A stretch of 64,000 nucleotides of DNA from Paenibacillus eucommiae (lineage in GTDB: Bacteria > Bacillota > Bacilli > Paenibacillales > NBRC-103111): assembly GCF_017874215.1 (NCBI RefSeq), contig NZ_JAGGLB010000041.1, positions 1 through 64,000 on the forward strand, given 5' to 3'. Position 1 is the stretch's first letter. The number at the start of each line of letters is the position of its first letter. Positions 47,532 through 56,086 of the stretch are shown piece after piece. Made by a program: the position numbers and the translations under genes. The notes beneath the pieces are model-generated. The model saw nothing but the letters and a program-made list of their open reading frames with translations. It did no database searches and was not told the origin of the DNA.

Positions 47532-47606
47532 CTCAAACTTTTCATCACCAATGCAGTCAGTTTAACGGATAAAATCAGGAATTGCAAAAAAAAAAGTCGA
47601 GAAGGG

Positions 47607-47636
47607 TTGACTTATGTAAAATCAATATGATAATAT
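47607..47636 (+). promoter_or_regulatory. Putative promoter of the tRNA-Gly/tRNA-Arg unit
   Basis: TTGACT, an 18-base spacer and TAATAT, about 75 bases upstream of tRNA-Gly. Confidence 0.6.
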
Positions 47637-47711
47637 AACTCTTGCTTCACTACTTACAACAACACACACAAATAATACATGACAAACAATACATAACAAA
47701 CAATATCTTTT

Positions 47712-47785
47712 GCGGGTGTAGTTCAATGGCAGAATGCCAGCTTCCCAAGCTTGAGGCGAGGGTTCGATTCCCTTCACCCGCTCCA
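47712..47785 (+). tRNA. tRNA-Gly (CCC)
   Basis: Cloverleaf with GCGGGTG/CACCCGC acceptor, the TTCGATTC T-loop and an encoded CCA. The anticodon loop is TTCCCAA, giving CCC. The anticodon stem has one mismatched pair (CCAGC against GCTTG). Confidence 0.9.
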
Positions 47786-47806
47786 GAGCCGTATTGTTCA
47801 TAGCAT

Positions 47807-47880
<74 letters not shown>

Positions 47881-47917
47881 TAATTAGGTTTATTTGAGTG
47901 AATTTTAATGAAGCCAT

Positions 47918-47962
47918 AAAAAACCGAAATCCCTTATGACATTTGGGATTTCGGTTTTTTTG
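47918..47962 (+). terminator. Strong terminator after tRNA-Arg
   Basis: AAAACCGAAATCCC pairs with GGGATTTCGGTTTT, loop TTATGACATTT, then T-run. Confidence 0.85.
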
Positions 47963-48114
47963 TTAAAAAAATCAAGTGAGAATACGTTTAAAACGATAAG
48001 AAATAAAACTTTTTTACACATTTTTTACACAAGAAATTTGATCTCCTTCTATCGTTCTTTTGATTGTGAGTATCGTAGGTAAGATTAATAAGAAGGCTAT
48101 CGTAGAGGGGTTTT

Positions 48115-48461
48115 TTGATTTCATTAGGTGCGTTCATATTACTTATTATCTCCATCGCAAATACACCAGCAACAGATGCTGATAAAGCTATGACAACACC
48201 TGTAGAAACACCAGCCTCCATGAGCTCAAGTGAAGCCAATAAAAAGATTGGAAAAGCAATGTTGACGTAATTGCAAAATCTGAAAAAACGCCAACTGAAA
48301 AATTTGACGAAGTTTCCAAGTTGGCAAAGATCTATAAACCAGCTGACGATGAATTAAAGGAATTCGAATCATTTATTGTATACACTTATCGTGGCGAGTC
48401 TGTCACTAGCGACTCGGTTAAATCAAAAGAAGAACAAATGAAAAAGTCTTTAGCAAAATAG
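48115..48461 (+). pseudogene. Frameshifted small secreted-type protein gene
   Basis: A TTG start (SD GAGGGG) gives a signal-like N-terminus (SLGAFILLIISIANTP), then a Thr/Ser-rich stretch. The frame breaks near 48254 in an A-run; restoring one base continues it in a new frame to a stop at 48461 (VDVIAKSEKTPTEKFDEVSK onward). About 115 codons in all. It could be a sequencing-type error or a real pseudogene. No family recognised. Confidence 0.5.
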
Positions 48462-48470
48462 ATCCAAAAC

Positions 48471-48507
48471 AAAAAAAGCCCACGATCCGCAATGAACAGA
48501 AGGCTTT
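48471..48507. terminator. Weak hairpin between convergent genes
   Basis: AAAAGCC/GGCTTT stem with a 20-base loop, A-run and T-run on the sides. It lies between the frameshifted gene and the SGNH gene. Confidence 0.4.
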
Positions 48508-48519
48508 GCATTTGGCATG

Positions 48520-49764
48520 TTATAACCTTTCAATGAAATCCCCTACCGTTGCAGCCATTTTGACATGTCCAGCATCGTTGGGATGCGTACCATCTGATGG
48601 GGATCCGAAGTAATAGTTTTCTTTTTGCGATGCAACATAAGGTGAAAAACCCAATCCGTAGTACCAATCAAGCACAGGAATCGAATAATACTTACCGATA
48701 GCTACAACAGCGTCACAATAGTCCCTTAGCGTCTTACCTGCGGCGTTTGCAGTGTTGCCATCTACTATGCCGCTCCTTTGTATTGGTACGATCAAACCGA
48801 TCGAAGCATAAGGATAGCGGTTTATTAACCATTCAATCGTTTTTTGGTATCTGGCATAAAACGATGTTCCCGTAGCAGGGTCGTCAGATATCGATCCCAT
48901 TGCAATATTAAACCCATGATCATTAGTACCCGCCATAAGTGTGATAAGGTCGGGTGCGTACTGCGTAGGCGGCATATTTACAACCCTATTATCGTAAATG
49001 TTTCCTATGGTGTAGCCACTAACCGCATCATTCTGAACCTTTATATGTCGCTCCCTCGATAATAGGTAATGATACGGCTTAGCGGCATACTGGTTACCCG
49101 CGCCAACTCCATCGCCATATCCCGTCGAAATACTATCTCCCAACACCCACCATGTTTTTTCATACCATTTCGACCGATACCAGCCTTGAACTTCTTGGGT
49201 TGTTAGGAATTTTTGAGTGTAAGGCACATAGTCCGAGATCATATAATTTGTTTCCATCACCATCAGGACATTCGCTACTGCCGGACTAAGTATCTTTACG
49301 TGCAAGTAGCTGGCATTTGCTGGAGCCTTTGCTGACTTTGCAGATGCTCCGCTTATATACACATCGGATGCAGTGTAAAAGCTATGTTGTGTAGCTATCC
49401 CATCACACTTATTAAAAATATAATTGTAACCAGGCTTTACATTTATTTTATGGGTTTCGTACCCCCCACTTATGATGTTTCCGGTCGATGGATCATGATA
49501 AGATCCGGTTATCATCCTACTTTTATCAAAAAGATTGAATGTCTGCCTGACTATGGAGGAGGGAATAGAACCTCCAGCAATAATCGCTCCGTTATATGTT
49601 GGTTGGCCCCCGCTGTCTCCAAACCTTATCAATATATCCTGGTTAGGCAGTGGATTAGCCCCACCCCCTATAGCGTTTCCGCCATAAGTAGGATTGCCAT
49701 CAGCTTCTCCAAATTTCAGCAACACCTCTTTATTTGGAAACTTATCCGGCTGTTTTACAATCAT
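48520..49764 (-). CDS. Phage tail-associated protein with SGNH hydrolase domain
   Basis: A 414-residue protein. The N-terminus has a duplicated motif (FGEADGNPTYGG and FGDSGGQPTYNG) that looks phage structural. The C-terminal half is an SGNH/GDSL hydrolase: block I GDSISTGYG, block III GTNDHG, and block V DGTHPNDAGH with catalytic Asp-His. Such domains on tail tips deacylate surface polysaccharides. The frame is intact although the prophage is decayed. It lies downstream of the other tail gene on the same strand. Confidence 0.8.
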   Translation of the reverse strand: MIVKQPDKFPNKEVLLKFGEADGNPTYGGNAIGGGANPLPNQDILIRFGDSGGQPTYNGAIIAGGSIPSSIVRQTFNLFDKSRMITGSYHDPSTGNIISGGYETHKINVKPGYNYIFNKCDGIATQHSFYTASDVYISGASAKSAKAPANASYLHVKILSPAVANVLMVMETNYMISDYVPYTQKFLTTQEVQGWYRSKWYEKTWWVLGDSISTGYGDGVGAGNQYAAKPYHYLLSRERHIKVQNDAVSGYTIGNIYDNRVVNMPPTQYAPDLITLMAGTNDHGFNIAMGSISDDPATGTSFYARYQKTIEWLINRYPYASIGLIVPIQRSGIVDGNTANAAGKTLRDYCDAVVAIGKYYSIPVLDWYYGLGFSPYVASQKENYYFGSPSDGTHPNDAGHVKMAATVGDFIERL

Positions 49765-49779
49765 GTGAGCACCTCCTTT

Positions 49780-51747
49780 CTACGGCAGCGCTAATAAGTC
49801 AGTGCTTACTTGAGCTAACTCAGGACTGGTTAATGCACGGTTATATATTAATAATGCATTCGTTACATGTTGACCGCTCGAAAGTACCAATCCCTCGAAT
49901 TTAGCATGGTTTTCCAGTACCATGGACTTATTCATGACTCCATTAAGATATAATGCCATGGTCTTCGTAACGCTGTCATAAGTTACCTGCATAACTGATC
50001 CAGGTCCACCTGGAGTCAGTGTCGAATCCGCAAACGCAGCACCATCCCTTATGATAGTAGTTGTAGTGGTGGCGTTATCCCTAATCTCTACCTTAGGATG
50101 AACCTTAGTAGCCCCTACGGAGCTAGAACAAATCCGGAAACGTCCCACAGTATTAGCAGGGGTAGGATCTATTTGAAGATCTTTATTATCTTTGGATGAG
50201 GTAAAAAAGTGGGTGGAGTAGTTAATAGCGTTAAGATATGCCTTAATGACCACAGTAAATGAGCTTCCAGGAGTGGTCATTCCCATGTTAGACAAATCTG
50301 TGCTGATGAGATAACCAGAACTGGTTATATCGTTACTTGTTCCAGCTTGTTTTATACCACCTGCAATATACCCCTCAGTTCCATCCGATTTAAAGTTAGT
50401 GAGAGTTAATGGCATGTTACCAACCGAATCTTGAGCAGATCCAGTATGCCCTTTTCCACCTCTGAAATCGTAGCTATGCAGCAATCCATTTGTTACAGTT
50501 GTCATTCCGGGTTGACCAGAATTTATGGTAAAACTCGCAGTCTGAACCGTGCTGCTATTGCCCGCTGTATCTTTGCCAAAATACTTGAGTGTTGCTGTCG
50601 TGCTGATCGCTATGGGGGCCGAATAAACCGAGCTGCTTGTCGTCGGCATACTGCCATCCGTGGTGTAATAGATTGTATCTGGCTCGTTGGCGTTGAGCGT
50701 GACTGATTGAGCGCTTGTAAACGTACCGCCGTTTGGTGCGGCGGTAATGATAGGCAGTGTTACGTCTGGAGCTGTAACAGTCGTGGCCTGTACGGTTGGA
50801 TTTCCGCTCGAACGTTCTCCATCGGACCCAATCGCAACCACGCGAATGGTATAGGTTGTAATCGCGGAAAGTCCGGTCACAAGGTAATTATCAGCCGTAA
50901 CCATATCGCTTGCTACCGTAAAATTCGTACCATTAGTTGAGTATGCAACCTCGTACCGTACGCCGTTGGAAGCCGTCCAGGATACCGGTATAGAGTTATA
51001 CGTAGAAGTTCCTGCCACAAGGTTGGTAATCGGAATTGGCGGAATGACGCTGGGCACCTCTACCGTTATTGCCGTTACGGACGTGCCAGCAGATATGTTA
51101 TTAGCGGCATCCTTGGCCTTGATGATAAATGTATACTGAGTTGAGTGTATAAGCCCTGTGACGTTGTAAGTCGTCCCAGTAACGCTACCTAAAAGTGTAG
51201 CCCCTTGGTAAACATCATATCCAACCGTATCCTCTGACACTGAGACAGTCCAGGTCAGGGTTAGTGTTGTTGTCGTGATGTTGGATGTTACCAGATTTTT
51301 CACATCTTCAGGGGCTTCCGTGTCAACTGGAGGAGGCGGAACTATTGTGCTGCCTAAGGAAAATTTACCGTAGGCTTGGAATGGAACGATCGTGTTGATG
51401 GTGACCGTTGTAAATGGAAGGAAGTTCTCACTGAACACTGCCCCGGCATATACAAGCCATTCTTGGCCATTTATTACAAACGTCAGGTCCTGATCCCCAT
51501 CGTTACTGATTACAAACCCAGTCATGACCTTCGCAAACTTTTTGGTCATGGTGGAGTTCCCCCGAAAAGGTTCGTCCGCAACCATGATTGTGGTTTGCAT
51601 GTTGTAGGCTCCACCCGATCCGATAACTGGCTCAAACCCACCATCTTCGCCCTTGTTGGGATTCCAATATTGTGGTATTGCCATTTTCCTTGCATCGCGG
51701 ATCATTTCCTTATTGGGTATTGATTCTTCTCCGTAATTTGAATCCAT
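49780..51747 (-). CDS. Phage tail fibre-like multidomain protein (FN3, chitobiase-C and LamG-like)
   Basis: A 655-residue protein. After a phage-type N-terminus (about 1-130) come two fibronectin type III domains (about 140-325), a chitobiase/hexosaminidase C-terminal-type Ig domain (about 330-410; TIYYTTDGSMPTTSS), and a LamG/concanavalin-like C-terminus (about 420-650; YDFRGGKGHTGSAQDSVGN). All are carbohydrate- or surface-binding modules, so receptor binding is the likely role. Intact frame. It starts next to the BppU-like gene. Confidence 0.75.
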   Translation of the reverse strand: MDSNYGEESIPNKEMIRDARKMAIPQYWNPNKGEDGGFEPVIGSGGAYNMQTTIMVADEPFRGNSTMTKKFAKVMTGFVISNDGDQDLTFVINGQEWLVYAGAVFSENFLPFTTVTINTIVPFQAYGKFSLGSTIVPPPPVDTEAPEDVKNLVTSNITTTTLTLTWTVSVSEDTVGYDVYQGATLLGSVTGTTYNVTGLIHSTQYTFIIKAKDAANNISAGTSVTAITVEVPSVIPPIPITNLVAGTSTYNSIPVSWTASNGVRYEVAYSTNGTNFTVASDMVTADNYLVTGLSAITTYTIRVVAIGSDGERSSGNPTVQATTVTAPDVTLPIITAAPNGGTFTSAQSVTLNANEPDTIYYTTDGSMPTTSSSVYSAPIAISTTATLKYFGKDTAGNSSTVQTASFTINSGQPGMTTVTNGLLHSYDFRGGKGHTGSAQDSVGNMPLTLTNFKSDGTEGYIAGGIKQAGTSNDITSSGYLISTDLSNMGMTTPGSSFTVVIKAYLNAINYSTHFFTSSKDNKDLQIDPTPANTVGRFRICSSSVGATKVHPKVEIRDNATTTTTIIRDGAAFADSTLTPGGPGSVMQVTYDSVTKTMALYLNGVMNKSMVLENHAKFEGLVLSSGQHVTNALLIYNRALTSPELAQVSTDLLALP

Positions 51748-51762
51748 CCTTATCCCTCCTCT

Positions 51763-52080
51763 CTAAGCTAAATCTGCTACGATTTCGATTGTAATAAACC
51801 TGTCAATGGGAAATGACTCAATACTGAAATAGAGATATGTTACCTCAAATTCCGCTTTCATTATGCACAACTCCATTACCTCTCCGCGTTCAAAAGCGAA
51901 GCACACTACGCCGTTTTTAGCTTCAATAATATCGGTTGCCCAATTTATCAGCAGTCGCCCATTTTTGGTCATGATGAATTTCACCTCAGCACCAGTCAAG
52001 TCAACCAAGGAACCAGATGGATTCCTGAGTACTTTGACGGCTCTGCGTGTGTCGTGCCGCCTGATTGTGAGAGCCAGCAT
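51763..52080 (-). CDS. BppU-like phage baseplate protein
   Basis: A 105-residue beta-rich protein like the N-terminal domain of lactococcal-type BppU (DUF2479): VKVLRNPSGSLVDLTGAEVKFIMTK is the typical opening, followed by a short second strand set ending in RFITIEIVADLA. Start ATG 52080 has AAAGAGGTG upstream. Baseplate or upper-tail role inferred from family and position. Confidence 0.7.
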   Translation of the reverse strand: MLALTIRRHDTRRAVKVLRNPSGSLVDLTGAEVKFIMTKNGRLLINWATDIIEAKNGVVCFAFERGEVMELCIMKAEFEVTYLYFSIESFPIDRFITIEIVADLA

Positions 52081-52226
52081 TTCACCTCTTTTCTTTCAAT
52101 GACTGGAAGCGTCCGGGTGACAAATTGAGAAATGGACTCGAGGCTCACAGTGTAAACATCGACTCTGTTTGTAGTTGCCTCGATCTCTATTGATTTGCGG
52201 GTTCCATTGCTACATGAGTTACTCAA
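51996..52226 (-). CDS. Short phage-type ORF, uncertain
   Basis: A 76-codon frame overlapping the start of the BppU-like gene by about 85 bases. The first 46 codons (EIEATTNRVDVYTVSLESIS) look protein-like; the rest lies inside the neighbour. Either a small tail gene whose true end was lost by a frameshift, or spurious. Confidence 0.3.
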   Translation of the reverse strand: MSNSCSNGTRKSIEIEATTNRVDVYTVSLESISQFVTRTLPVIERKEVKCWLSQSGGTTHAEPSKYSGIHLVPWLT

Positions 52227-52451
52227 TTCAACTCCCCCTTAGTTTTCTGTTAGCTGACCAGACACCTTCCGAGCTCGCCGGCCAGTCTGCCTATCTCCTT
52301 ATTTGGGGCAAGTCCCTAGATAGCCTTGGGTTTAGAGATTAGTTTATTTGCATCATCTTTAGTCATCTTTAGTTTTTCTCCTTCCATCTTATTCACGGGT
52401 GTAACTTTTGGCTTGTACTGTTGCAGGTTAATAGGAGGGAAGTGAAAATTA

Positions 52452-53083
52452 ATGGTCCGATATTTTAAACGTGGGAAAACGTGGCAGTACTCAATAAGTC
52501 GTATGGTTAATGGAAAATCAGATCTTATTCGCAAGGGCGGGTTTACTACGAAGAAAGAAGCACAGGCCGTCGCGGCGGAAAATAAAAGCCAAACTCCGTA
52601 AAAATATTACTCCTCACCTGCTACTTGAACCAATAGATGATTACTAAGAGCAATGGTTGCCTACTTATAGAGCCAATATTGGCAAGAATACTAAGGTTAG
52701 ATACCTAAACACACTTGATACCCTGCGAGACAAGCAGACCATGGGAATTTTTAAATCTTTCTTCGCTAATACCTCCAGCAACATCCACGATCTTGTTTTT
52801 TTCAGCCCTCATTCAATGTACGAAGTCTAAGTAACAATGCAGCCAATAAGGCACTCGAATTGCTACTTAAAAAAGTGAATATTAATTCGATTAGTGTCCA
52901 CGGACTTCGCCATACCCATGCCAGCATTTTCTTTATAAAGGTGTTTCGATATACTATGTTAGTGAGCGACTTGGACACGCCGATATAGAGACGACTTTGT
53001 CCCATTATGCACACATAGAAAAGGAATTGAGGACGAAGGATGAAAATAACACCTTAAAGACTTTTGAGGACATAGCTATCTAA
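52452..53083 (+). pseudogene. Decayed tyrosine-recombinase phage integrase
   Basis: The first frame (52452-52601) reads MVRYFKRGKTWQYSISRMVN and on through KEAQAVAAE, an AP2-like arm-binding domain, then stops after a frameshift. The next frame reads KLRKNITPHLLLEP, then a stop codon, then WLPTYRANIGKNTKVRYLNT. A deletion follows. The catalytic part survives as ISVHGLRHTHAS (His-Arg box), then another frameshift, and ERLGHADIETTLSHYAHIEKE with the nucleophilic tyrosine. At least two frameshifts, one stop and one deletion make it inactive. The gap 52227-52451 before it holds nothing I recognise. Confidence 0.88.
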
Positions 53084-53089
53084 AAATAA

Positions 53090-53257
53090 TTTTACACATT
53101 TTTTACACATCCTTTTACAAACCCCACATAAATCAACGGTTGAGCGGTATTCTAAAAGTGATTAGAAGCAATAAAAGCTAAAATATAATCTTAAGCATAA
53201 TTCACACATATTTCACACAATGAAAACCACGAAACTCCAGAACTCACACCCTGGGAC
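53090..53257. other. Putative right attachment region of the prophage
   Basis: An arm-like repeat (53090-53109), a related TTCACACATATTTCACACA (53202-53220), and CCTGGGAC at 53250-53257 that matches the last bases of tRNA-Arg. The core match is only 8 bases. Confidence 0.35.
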
Positions 53258-53295
53258 CTCTGCTATTTAGTTACGAATAAGGAGTTGTGTCATAA

Positions 53296-53778
53296 ATGAG
53301 AACTGAACAAGTGCAGACACTCGAACGCAATGAAACGAAGCTGGTTGGATACACTGTAACGGCGTCGCTAAATCAAGATCTAGCGGCTACAATTGTCGGA
53401 AGATTACGTGAAGACCTCATTGGCAAGCGTCATGAAATTGCAAATCGTTTAGATGATGAGGGGATTTACTTAGTCCAAGTTTATCCGGACGGTGATTGGA
53501 CGCCAGATGTTCCTTTTGTAAGTATTGTTGCGGTAGAAGTTAGCGATTTTGTCCATATTCCCGAAGGATTAGTCGGGCATACGATACCAGCCGGAAAATA
53601 TGTGAAGATTACTCATATGGGACCAGAATCCCAAATAGGAGAAACCTATGATTCGATTCGAGATAATGGCATCAGTGGTTTCCGGCTTTTTGATTTCGAA
53701 TACTGGTCTGATATTACTTCTCTTGAGCAAGAGGACTCCACAATCGATATTTATTTGCCTTGGAAGCTTAAGCCTTAG
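53296..53778 (+). CDS. GyrI-like / AraC effector-binding-domain protein
   Basis: A 160-residue stand-alone GyrI-like small-molecule-binding domain. The C-terminal signature GFRLFDFEYWSD and beta-rich SIVAVEVSDFVHIPEGL with IPAGKYVKITHMGPESQI match the BmrR-C/SOUL-like fold. No DNA-binding domain. Such proteins bind drugs or hydrophobic ligands. Start ATG 53296 has AAGGAG 11 bases upstream. It lies just beyond the prophage end. Confidence 0.85.
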   Translation: MRTEQVQTLERNETKLVGYTVTASLNQDLAATIVGRLREDLIGKRHEIANRLDDEGIYLVQVYPDGDWTPDVPFVSIVAVEVSDFVHIPEGLVGHTIPAGKYVKITHMGPESQIGETYDSIRDNGISGFRLFDFEYWSDITSLEQEDSTIDIYLPWKLKP

Positions 53779-53960
53779 TGGACATAGGATCCTCTATTTT
53801 CCCAAAATGATGCCGTTTCTAAATCTTACGGACATGAGGTCTCTTATTTGCCTTGAATAAGGCTAAAACAGGAGAAAAGAAGCTCAATAAGAGCTCCTGT
53901 GTCCGTAATCATTTCAAATTATGTCATTTTGCCACAATTAGCATCCGTGATGTCCGTAAG
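53779..53960. repeat. TTACGGAC inverted-repeat cluster 2
   Basis: Units at 53826-53850 (direct) and 53883-53908 (inverted) form a hairpin through TTACGGAC, AGG and TCTTATT. A third inverted unit (TTTTGCCACAATTAG then TGTCCGTAA) is at 53927-53959, and a decayed unit (TGGACATAGGATCC) at 53780-53795. The rest of the gap 53961-54190 is AT-rich with no gene seen. Confidence 0.7.
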
Positions 53961-54202
53961 CATTTTGCTGAACTTGCCAAGTTAAATGATTTAGATAAAC
54001 ATGCACCTCACTACAACCAGAACTATATTCACCCACTAATATTTTTTCATCGCCCCACTACCTTGCAAAACAATATAGCATGTGCTACTCTATAAAATAT
54101 CAACGGTATCTTGCATAACCACATACTGAATCATACCGCTGTGGTTTGCTATCTTGTTTAACCATATAGCTGGAGAATACGACTTGATTTGAGGTGAATG
54201 AT

Positions 54203-54556
54203 TTGGATAGTCAGAGTCAATTGTTAAAAGGAATACTGGAAGGCTGTATTTTGAGCATTATTGCAGAGGATGAGGTGTATGGGTATGAGCTTAGTCAGAA
54301 ATTACATGAGGCCGGCCTGACTATGGTTCGTGAAGGCAGCATATATCCTGTTCTGCTAAGAATTCAAAAAGGCGGTTTAATAATAGGGCGGATGAAGCCT
54401 TCCTCCTCCGGTCCAGACCGCAAATATTATTCCCTGACAGAAAAAGGTCAAGAAGCACTCGCCGCATTTGAAGCTAGCTGGGATCAATTGGTTGAATCTA
54501 TGGAACTATTAAGGAGGAAGCAAAATGAACGCCGTACAAATGGTTCGCCGAAATAA
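54203..54556 (+). CDS. PadR family transcriptional regulator
   Basis: A 117-residue winged-helix regulator of the short PadR-s2 type: LEGCILSIIAEDEVYGYELSQKL, then EGSIYPVLLRIQKGGLI and GPDRKYYSLTEKGQEAL, then a short dimerisation helix. I take TTG 54203, six bases after GAGGTG, over the GTG at 54194 that lies inside this SD. It overlaps the following gene by 32 bases. It probably represses that operon. Confidence 0.9.
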   Translation: MDSQSQLLKGILEGCILSIIAEDEVYGYELSQKLHEAGLTMVREGSIYPVLLRIQKGGLIIGRMKPSSSGPDRKYYSLTEKGQEALAAFEASWDQLVESMELLRRKQNERRTNGSPK

Positions 54557-55187
54557 TGAACTGCGGAAACAGCTTGACGCACCTAATCTGAAAGTTTACG
54601 AGGATGCTCTCGTCTACGTTCGCTTAAGTCGTCTGTCTGAATTTGAGACTGAATCGTTATTACTTGAAATGCTCGAACATGTATTGGAAGCACAGCAGAA
54701 TGGCAAAAGTGCAGAGGATGTTTTCGGAAACGATCTGAAGAGTTACTGCGACGAGTTAATTGATAATATACCAGGCGAAAAAAAGCGTGTTTCAGTTGCC
54801 GATTATTTCAGCTATGGATTTCTGACTTTAGGCTGGATGTTTGTAGTGAACACTATATTTCATATCATCGGCATTTTTTATCCTCAATTTGCAGAATACG
54901 AGGTTAGTGTTATTCCATACCTTGCAGCTTTTGTGCTTACATTTTTCGCCATTATCGCCCTCTTGTTTGCTTTGAAAAAATCTGTCTACGACTCAAGACT
55001 CTGGTTTATTGCAGCCATTGTGCTATGGATTGCGGATATCGCCGTCTTTGTCCTGCTAAGCGTTTGGTTTAAGGAGGTTTGGACACTTACCATGAATGTC
55101 TGGATCAGCGGCGGAATCACGCTTGGAGCCTTTGTGGCCGTGTACTTGCTTAAGCAAATATCCAAATCAATGGATGGCCATGCTTGA
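54525..55187 (+). CDS. PadR-associated membrane protein (DUF1129-like)
   Basis: A 220-residue protein: an N-terminal soluble helical part (about 1-90; EMLEHVLEAQQNGKSAEDVFG is typical of the DUF1700/DUF1129 group) and four transmembrane helices. SD AAGGAGG lies seven bases before ATG. The start overlaps the PadR gene, giving a two-gene unit. Function unknown. Confidence 0.75.
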   Translation: MNAVQMVRRNNELRKQLDAPNLKVYEDALVYVRLSRLSEFETESLLLEMLEHVLEAQQNGKSAEDVFGNDLKSYCDELIDNIPGEKKRVSVADYFSYGFLTLGWMFVVNTIFHIIGIFYPQFAEYEVSVIPYLAAFVLTFFAIIALLFALKKSVYDSRLWFIAAIVLWIADIAVFVLLSVWFKEVWTLTMNVWISGGITLGAFVAVYLLKQISKSMDGHA

Positions 55188-55247
55188 GAAGTAAATCCCC
55201 CCAATAGCTTCTCAACAAACTTCACCGCAAAAAGTATTCAGCTTTTT

Positions 55248-55292
55248 GAACAGGCGAAAAAAACCGACATATTCCCGGTTTTTCGCCTGTTC
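55248..55292. terminator. Bidirectional terminator
   Basis: GAACAGGCGAAAAA pairs with TTTTTCGCCTGTTC; inner CCG/CGG. It lies between the convergent DUF1129-like and SGNH genes. Confidence 0.85.
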
Positions 55293-55312
55293 TATCTTTT
55301 AGTTTTCCAGCT

Positions 55313-56020
55313 TCAGTTCTCAAATAGCTTCTCTTCCAGCGCTTTACCGAGTCTGATATGGAATTCAGGATCCGGATGGTTAATTCCGTTGGATAACAGA
55401 CTATGAATATCGGTTCCTGCCTGCTCCATTTGCTCCCAGAAAGCATATACGTCAAGGCAGGGCACATCATTTGCCAAGGCAAATTCACGGATAGCATTTA
55501 CATAGGATAGCAGGTGCCCTTCCTCTGCGAGCTTGATAAATTGTGGCACTGAAGGCCTGTGCACCTCTGCTATACGGTCATTATCCCGGCTCATCATCAT
55601 GCACGGAGTCATTAGTAAAATTTCTGCTTCTGTTTCGCTCCGAATGCGGTGAACCAGATCTCCTACAGCCTGAATAAAGGGAGCAAGCCCCTCCCTGCCC
55701 CCATGCGCATCGTTGTGGCCGAAGAAGATGGTTACCAGATCAGGCTTGTACATCAATACATCCCGTTCCCAGCGGGTACGAGACGGAGCAGCACTATCAC
55801 CAGACACTCCGGAATTGATCACATTGAACACCGTACCAGGATATCGCTGTTGGGCGCCTCGCTTGAAAACGTGATGGTACACATTCTCATATTCCACATA
55901 TCCAGCCTGCATGCAGCCTTGTGTCACACTATCTCCCATAGCTACATAAGTGACAGCCCGTTCCGTAACGTTATCTGCTTTCTGCTGCAATCTTTCTAGC
56001 AAGCGTTCAAATGGCTTCAT
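55313..56020 (-). CDS. SGNH/GDSL-family hydrolase
   Basis: A 235-residue cytoplasmic-looking SGNH hydrolase with no signal peptide. Block I GDSVTQG (about 34-40), block II SGVSGDSA, block III GHNDAHGG and block V HPDPEFH are present. It resembles esterases acting on acetylated plant sugars, such as the rhamnogalacturonan acetylesterase group. Start ATG 56020 has GGAAGGTG. Last gene of a run with two dehydrogenases, which suggests sugar deacetylation. Confidence 0.8.
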   Translation of the reverse strand: MKPFERLLERLQQKADNVTERAVTYVAMGDSVTQGCMQAGYVEYENVYHHVFKRGAQQRYPGTVFNVINSGVSGDSAAPSRTRWERDVLMYKPDLVTIFFGHNDAHGGREGLAPFIQAVGDLVHRIRSETEAEILLMTPCMMMSRDNDRIAEVHRPSVPQFIKLAEEGHLLSYVNAIREFALANDVPCLDVYAFWEQMEQAGTDIHSLLSNGINHPDPEFHIRLGKALEEKLFEN

Positions 56021-56086
56021 AGGATCACCTTCCACATGAGTGGTTTAATTGTTAATCAGCTCTTCTCTCTGACTATTCAAGTTATT

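Noticed and set aside
47594-47615. Minus-strand hairpin AAGTC/GACTT with T-run as a terminator
   Set aside because: Five-bp stem only, overlapping the tRNA promoter -35 box, and no minus-strand gene ends near it.
52316-52534. 72-codon minus-strand frame before the integrase
   Set aside because: It overlaps the start of the clearly recognisable integrase fragment on the other strand and has no features of its own.
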